Notes under the pieces: model-generated
What the model was told of the DNA's origin: nothing
Database searches by the model: none
Seen by the model: only the letters and a program-made list of their open reading frames with translations
Position numbers and translations under genes: made by a program
Part shown: one piece after another, positions 59,872-64,000 of the stretch
Position numbering within the stretch: position 1 is the stretch's first letter
Layout: each line of letters starts with the position of its first letter
From: JAHFTY01 sp964584785
GTDB taxonomy: Bacteria; Acidobacteriota; Terriglobia; 20CM-2-55-15
Assembly (NCBI GenBank): GCA_964584785.1
Contig: CAZPBY010000036.1
Coordinates: 11,624-75,623, forward strand
Reading direction: 5' to 3'
DNA length: 64,000 bases

Positions 59872-61814
59872 AGCTGCTGGAGCCGAAGTTCGCCCTTAAG
59901 GGGATCGATGGTCTCAATTCGAGCCTCGATGCGGTCTCCCGGCTTTCCCCTGACGGGTCCGGAGAGTTTGGCACGCAAGTAGAAGTCTTCAAGTTCGACG
60001 TTACTCTTGTTATCGATGACTATGGCGGGAAGTGCCTTTTCCATATGCTCCCGATTCAGGTATTGCAACAGCCAGTATTGAGTCGAACGTTCCTCGAGTT
60101 GACGGATTTCCACTTCCGCCGACTCTGCCGTCGCAAGAATCTGCATTAACTCTTCGCGCCCGTGCGGCACGGGCTTTCCCGCAAGCATCGCCGTGAACTG
60201 GCGTTGCGTCACCAGATCCGCGTATCGACGAATCGGCGACGACGCCTGAGTGTAGGCCGTCAATCCCAAACCGGAATGAGCGGCCGGCGACAGTGACAGT
60301 CGCGACCGCTTGAACGTTTTGCGAAGCCGCTCGAAGGCGAGTGCTTCCACAGCCGGAGGGTCTTCGCTGGTGACAGCGTCCCGGGGTTCCTGTGTTCGAA
60401 AGATCACCGGAAGACTATGCAACGCCGCGAAATCCGCGGAAAGGCCGTTTGCCAGAATCATCATCTCGGCCACGAGGGTGCGCGACGGCGAGTTCGGATT
60501 GATCTTCTTCACATAAATCTGATCGCCGTGGACACGCACTTTCAGCTCGGGCCGGCGGAACGTTATGGCGCCTCGCTCGCTGCGTTCCTGTTGCAGCGAA
60601 AGCGCGATGCGATGCAGCTCTGTCATGCTTTCGTTGTTCGCGGCGATCTGCGCGTCTGCTTCCTCGTATGACAGGCGGCTGTGGATTCGGAGTGTCGTCA
60701 GAACGATGCGGTAATCGATGCGGCCGCCGTTCTCATCGAACCGAACCTCGACCGTATAGGCCGGCCGGTCCGCTCCTCTGTTAAGGCTGGCGAGGTCGGT
60801 CGAGAGCCTTTCCGGAAACATTCGAACGGTGGACGACGGCAAATAGATCGTCGAGGATCTTCGGGCCGCTTCCGCATCCAGGACGTCGCCTTTCTGAACG
60901 AATGCCGACACATCCGCGATGTGAATGCCGACAACGACTTCGCCGCCGGATCGAAATACCGTCAGCGCGTCGTCGACTTCGGTGGTGTCTTCGTCGTCTA
61001 TCGTAAATGCGGCGTGTTCGCGATAGTCGATACGGTCTGCGGTATGCGTGAACGGCGCAAAATGCGCGACGGTCTCGATCACAGGAGAAGGGAATCGTTC
61101 GTCGATGCCGCCAATCACCAGAAAACGATCGGCCGATGGATCGATTCGTCCCGCTCTGACGAGAATGTCGTATGCGGCGTCGCGGGCTTTCGTGGTTCCG
61201 GCGATCTCCTGAAGCATTTCGCCGACTTCGTCGCGGTTCTGGAGACGCAACCACGCATGGATTCGATCGATAATGGGTGACGCATCCGCCGGAATGTCCG
61301 CCTGCTTCTTCCGAACAAGTTCGGTAATGAGCGCGTGTGTTTGTTTGCGGAATGCCTCATGTTCGCGCTCCCGCTGTCGCCGAAGAATTTCGGTTTCGAC
61401 TTGTTCGTGGCTCTTCGGCACGAAATGGGTGCCCTTGCGTTTGAAAAACAACGTGTCTTCAAACAAGGCGCGAAAGACGGCGGAGGCCGCCTCCGGCGAT
61501 CCTTCAGAGAAAAACAGGGTGGCGAGTTCGGAAGGTTCAACGGGGCTCGCGGTATTGCCGACGGTTTGCCATAACAACTCGACATCCACTTCGGCCTGGC
61601 GCTCGGATACCTTTTCGGAGATCTGTCGTGCCGTCGTCGGAAAGTCGCTCTCGGCAACCGCGCGATGGACGACAATCACGCGGTCTCCGTTGACGGTAAT
61701 GTTTCGCCCTCTCGGGTCGACGACATGCAGTTTGTCGTGATCCTGCCTGCGAACGTATCCGACGCGCAGGCTGTCCGAGTCCAGAAATTCGACGATCCGC
61801 CCCTCGAGAAACAT
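59868..61814 (-). CDS. RNase II/RNase R-family exoribonuclease
   Basis: The 648-residue protein starts at ATG 61814 (MFLEGRIVEFLDSDSLRVGY); the open frame upstream reads through the divergent gene and is rejected. The RNB catalytic domain begins near 270: FTIDDEDTTEVDDALTVF is the Asp cluster, HIADVSAFVQKGDVLDAEAA and RRSSTIYLPSSTVRMFPERL follow, then SSPIRRYADLVTQRQF near 520. A short C-terminal S1-like strand set ends the chain. It degrades RNA 3' to 5'. The N-terminal cold-shock domains are replaced by a small beta unit and a winged-helix-like region. Confidence 0.9.
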   Translation of the reverse strand: MFLEGRIVEFLDSDSLRVGYVRRQDHDKLHVVDPRGRNITVNGDRVIVVHRAVAESDFPTTARQISEKVSERQAEVDVELLWQTVGNTASPVEPSELATLFFSEGSPEAASAVFRALFEDTLFFKRKGTHFVPKSHEQVETEILRRQREREHEAFRKQTHALITELVRKKQADIPADASPIIDRIHAWLRLQNRDEVGEMLQEIAGTTKARDAAYDILVRAGRIDPSADRFLVIGGIDERFPSPVIETVAHFAPFTHTADRIDYREHAAFTIDDEDTTEVDDALTVFRSGGEVVVGIHIADVSAFVQKGDVLDAEAARRSSTIYLPSSTVRMFPERLSTDLASLNRGADRPAYTVEVRFDENGGRIDYRIVLTTLRIHSRLSYEEADAQIAANNESMTELHRIALSLQQERSERGAITFRRPELKVRVHGDQIYVKKINPNSPSRTLVAEMMILANGLSADFAALHSLPVIFRTQEPRDAVTSEDPPAVEALAFERLRKTFKRSRLSLSPAAHSGLGLTAYTQASSPIRRYADLVTQRQFTAMLAGKPVPHGREELMQILATAESAEVEIRQLEERSTQYWLLQYLNREHMEKALPAIVIDNKSNVELEDFYLRAKLSGPVRGKPGDRIEARIETIDPLKGELRLQQL

Positions 61815-61830
61815 AGGTAAACTCGTAATT

Positions 61831-63369
61831 ATGTCAGAGGCCGATAAAATGCTCAGCCCGTTAATGGGCGCAAGCCTTCGGGTGCAGGATAAAGAGCAGC
61901 TGGATGAATTCATGTCGAGACCGGACGCGGCGGAGGTGGTGAAGAGCGCCTCGTTTGAGGAAGTCTTCTTTGCGGTCAAACACGTTGGCCTGGGCGACAG
62001 TCTCGAGCTCCTTCCGTTGGTGACATCGAAACAGGTTCGCGGTTTTATCGACCTGGACTGCTGGCGAAAAGACGCGTTCGTCAGAAAGCCCTTCATGGAA
62101 TGGATTGCCGCTTTCATCCAGACCGGACCCGAGGAAACCGTCCGAGCGCTGACCGGTGTCGATGATCTGGTGATTGCCCTGTTTCTCAAGGATGTGATCC
62201 GCGTTTATGAAACGGATCGCGATGACCCTCCCTCAGGCACGCAGTTGATATACACGCCGGACAACCGGTTCGCCGTCGAGCCTGTCGAAGAAGGCGAGCC
62301 GGCCACGATGGGTATGCTCATCCTGGACGCACTGTTCAAGTACTATCCCGCACTCGGACACCGCATTCTGACGAGCGTTCGTTTCACCACACGTTCGGAA
62401 TTGGAGGAAACCGCCTTTCTCAATAAGAACCGGCGCCTCGAGGCGCATGGATTCGTCGACTACTATGAAGCGCTTTCGATCTACGCGGGCCCCGAGGTTC
62501 GTGAGACGCATGCCGCAGCCGACGATGAACCGGAACTGGAGTCCATTCCCGGAGAGGAGAGTCCCGGCAATCTTCCCGCGCTGTTTGCGGATTCCCTTAC
62601 GGGCGGGGCGTTTTTGATGAAAGTGTTCGAGCAGGTCATCGATCCCGAAGAAGCCGATCGTTCGGCGGAACAACTGACAGCTTTGGGCAACCGAATCCTG
62701 TCCGCAAATCTGGTCAACCTTGGCGAGATCGAAGGTATCAAGCCGGCGCTGGAGGAGATGCGAAACTTTCTGACGATTGGTTTGGAACAGCTCACCGGCG
62801 GCCGCGCGGAGCTCGGTCCAGCCGTGCTGCGGAAGCATTACATGCAGACCATCTTCAAGATCGGCTTCGATCAGGTCGCAAGGCTGCGAGACCACGCCGA
62901 CCGGCTCGCGCGAGTTCCCGGGTTTCAGCCGTCGATGCTGGACGCCGAGGATGCCGAATTCGTCGAGGGACTGCGTCGATTCAAACCGCTGCTTTATACC
63001 AACAACGGCCTGAGAAATTTTGAGAACCTCGCGGAGGCCGATCGTGCAAGATCTCGATTGGCCGTGCTGACCGCGATGGTCGAGACGTTCGTGGCAAGCT
63101 TCGGCGTCATCACTCAAACGCTGAGCCGCACCTTCAACACCGCAACAGTGCACTACGCGATCCACGGTGTGTTTCAACCCGTGCCTGTTCGCGTCGGGGA
63201 ATTGGAATCCTGGCTCGCCAAAGGATTTCAACTGCCCGAGATTCCGGTTCAGGACGCGATCGCTCCCTTCGCCGAACGATGGTGGAAGGAACTTCGTGAA
63301 GACCTCCAGCCACTCGCCGGCCGGAGCATCGATCCACGGTTTGTGGCGAGTTTGGTCATCAAGCCGTGA
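61831..63369 (+). CDS. DUF6178-like protein
   Basis: The 512-residue soluble protein resembles the DUF6178 family in FEEVFFAVKHVGLGDSLELL near 50 and VRGFIDLDCWRKDAFVRKPF near 69. The family also tends to have a G-x-x-x-D-Y-Y-E-A-L-x-I-Y-A motif, and here HGFVDYYEALSIYAG is present near 205. The C-terminal half is helical. Function is unknown for the family. Its ATG is only 16 bases from the divergent RNase start, with AGGTAA as a weak ribosome site. Its TGA overlaps the SDR GTG. Confidence 0.8.
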   Translation: MSEADKMLSPLMGASLRVQDKEQLDEFMSRPDAAEVVKSASFEEVFFAVKHVGLGDSLELLPLVTSKQVRGFIDLDCWRKDAFVRKPFMEWIAAFIQTGPEETVRALTGVDDLVIALFLKDVIRVYETDRDDPPSGTQLIYTPDNRFAVEPVEEGEPATMGMLILDALFKYYPALGHRILTSVRFTTRSELEETAFLNKNRRLEAHGFVDYYEALSIYAGPEVRETHAAADDEPELESIPGEESPGNLPALFADSLTGGAFLMKVFEQVIDPEEADRSAEQLTALGNRILSANLVNLGEIEGIKPALEEMRNFLTIGLEQLTGGRAELGPAVLRKHYMQTIFKIGFDQVARLRDHADRLARVPGFQPSMLDAEDAEFVEGLRRFKPLLYTNNGLRNFENLAEADRARSRLAVLTAMVETFVASFGVITQTLSRTFNTATVHYAIHGVFQPVPVRVGELESWLAKGFQLPEIPVQDAIAPFAERWWKELREDLQPLAGRSIDPRFVASLVIKP

Positions 63370-64000
63370 ATCGCTCGCTGACAGGCCGATCCGTCATTCT
63401 TGCCGGTGGATCGGGCGGCCTGGGTCCTGCCGTCGCGGATGGAATCGCGGCACGCGGCGGGATTCCGGTTATTGGGTGCCTCAGAAATCGCGCGCGAGCC
63501 GATTCACTGCGCGACGCGTTGAAAGAACGCTACGGGATCGATTCGCCCGTCGTGACCGGCGATGTATTGGAAGAGAGAACACGTCGACAGTTGATCGAAG
63601 CGGCTCAGCGCGGAGGAACCTTGTACGGGTTGGTCCCGTTGCTCGGTGATCCCGCACGTGTTCCGATCGAGTCCGCGAGCGAAACCGATCTCCTGAATTC
63701 CATGCGCGTGAATTTCGTCGGACCGGTGTTGATCGCGAGGGATTTTGCGGCGGTCTTCGGCGACGCGACGGATGGAAGCGTCGTGTTTATCTCGACGATG
63801 CAGGGAATTGGTGTCTTTCCCAACAGTACCACCTACGCCGCGCCCAAGGCCGCGCTGGTGCATACCGCGCGCATACTTGCCAGGCAATGGACGCTTCGAG
63901 TGAATGTCGTCGCGCCCGGAGTGAACAACGCGGGGATGGCGGAGCAAAGCGTGCGCAGCGGGAAATACGATCGGTTTATCGCATCCGCGGCGATCCCGAG
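63366..64000 (+). CDS. SDR-family oxidoreductase (partial, runs off window)
   Basis: The frame opens at GTG 63366 (NRSLTGRSVILAGGSGGLGP), overlapping the DUF6178 stop by four bases. The Rossmann motif is a variant TGxxxGxG: AGGSGGLG. The catalytic Ser is in VVFISTMQGIGVF and the Y-x-x-x-K pair in NSTTYAAPKAALVHTAR. RVNVVAPGVNN is the usual post-catalytic segment. About 211 residues are seen before the window ends, so most of a typical 240-260-residue enzyme is present. The substrate is unknown; it probably has an operonic link with the DUF6178 protein. Confidence 0.88.
   Translation, partial: MNRSLTGRSVILAGGSGGLGPAVADGIAARGGIPVIGCLRNRARADSLRDALKERYGIDSPVVTGDVLEERTRRQLIEAAQRGGTLYGLVPLLGDPARVPIESASETDLLNSMRVNFVGPVLIARDFAAVFGDATDGSVVFISTMQGIGVFPNSTTYAAPKAALVHTARILARQWTLRVNVVAPGVNNAGMAEQSVRSGKYDRFIASAAIP

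Noticed and set aside
61815..62189. N-terminal extension of the RNase frame
   Set aside because: It reads antisense through the DUF6178-like gene; the conserved N-terminus begins at 61814.

Overview
The window (about 57-58% G+C by eye, both strands densely coded) looks like a chromosomal segment of an Acidobacteriota-type bacterium. The clues are a PadR regulator translationally coupled to a long MacB/FtsX permease of the ADOP type, a eukaryote-like Ser/Thr kinase with a TolB-like propeller, a TonB-dependent receptor with an N-terminal carboxypeptidase-regulatory-like domain, a large BNR/VPS10-type secreted propeller, FG-GAP/ASPIC and NHL-repeat proteins, and a bacillithiol-type YpdA reductase. 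No rRNA, tRNA, CRISPR array, transposase or phage gene was seen. The taxonomic call is inference from gene families, not from a marker gene.

Layout. 1-1856 (minus): ECF sigma factor, zinc-finger anti-sigma factor, a B-box/membrane protein and a partial LiaF-like membrane protein, all overlapping by 1-4 bases. 2008-8635 (plus): flippase-like membrane protein, nrdR, Hsp20, lon, thiL and a GT-C-like membrane protein. 8639-12228: PadR-ADOP cassette preceded by two repeated operator-like sites, then a small membrane protein. 12225-14900 (minus): methyltransferase, unknown anchored protein, DUF481 porin-like protein. 14969-23135 (plus): an unknown zinc-ribbon protein, then an acyl-CoA dehydrogenase, meaB, methylmalonyl-CoA epimerase, mtnP, CPBP protease, PfkB kinase, MgtC-like, dapF and ypdA series with many stop/start overlaps. 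23142-25801: ferredoxin and ispH (minus) diverging from fabH (plus). 25802-30057: terminator-like hairpin with a tiny ORF, two small proteins, comM, a Phd/PIN toxin-antitoxin pair, and an 830-base gene-poor stretch with possible gene remnants.

30058-32087 holds a Ser/Thr kinase gene whose propeller seems to have lost its middle, leaving two ORFs joined by an ATGA overlap. 32382-36021: STAS protein, then a fused membrane/spermidine-synthase-like protein coupled to a dimethylargininase-like enzyme (minus). 36265-42160: serC, a 1051-residue BNR propeller and an M14 peptidase. 42168-49550: a heptad-repeat coiled coil, FG-GAP/ASPIC protein, cupin, two tandem NHL proteins, and an OPT transporter. 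49563-55582 carries two copies of a 93-94 base palindromic element and one nested palindrome, placed beside convergent or divergent gene ends around a TPR protein, two small exported or membrane proteins and the TonB receptor. 55593-58638 (minus): DASS-type anion transporter coupled to a thiamine-diphosphate enzyme whose gene has an apparent one-base frameshift. 58669-64000: RNase II-family nuclease and HEAT-like protein (minus) diverging, with 16 bases between starts, from a DUF6178-like protein and a partial SDR enzyme (plus).

The most notable features are the palindromic repeat family, the remodelled kinase locus, the frameshifted ThDP enzyme, the sORF/hairpin at 25826-25957 and the RNase/DUF6178 divergent pair. 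I did not find a convincing complete new defence or mobile system.
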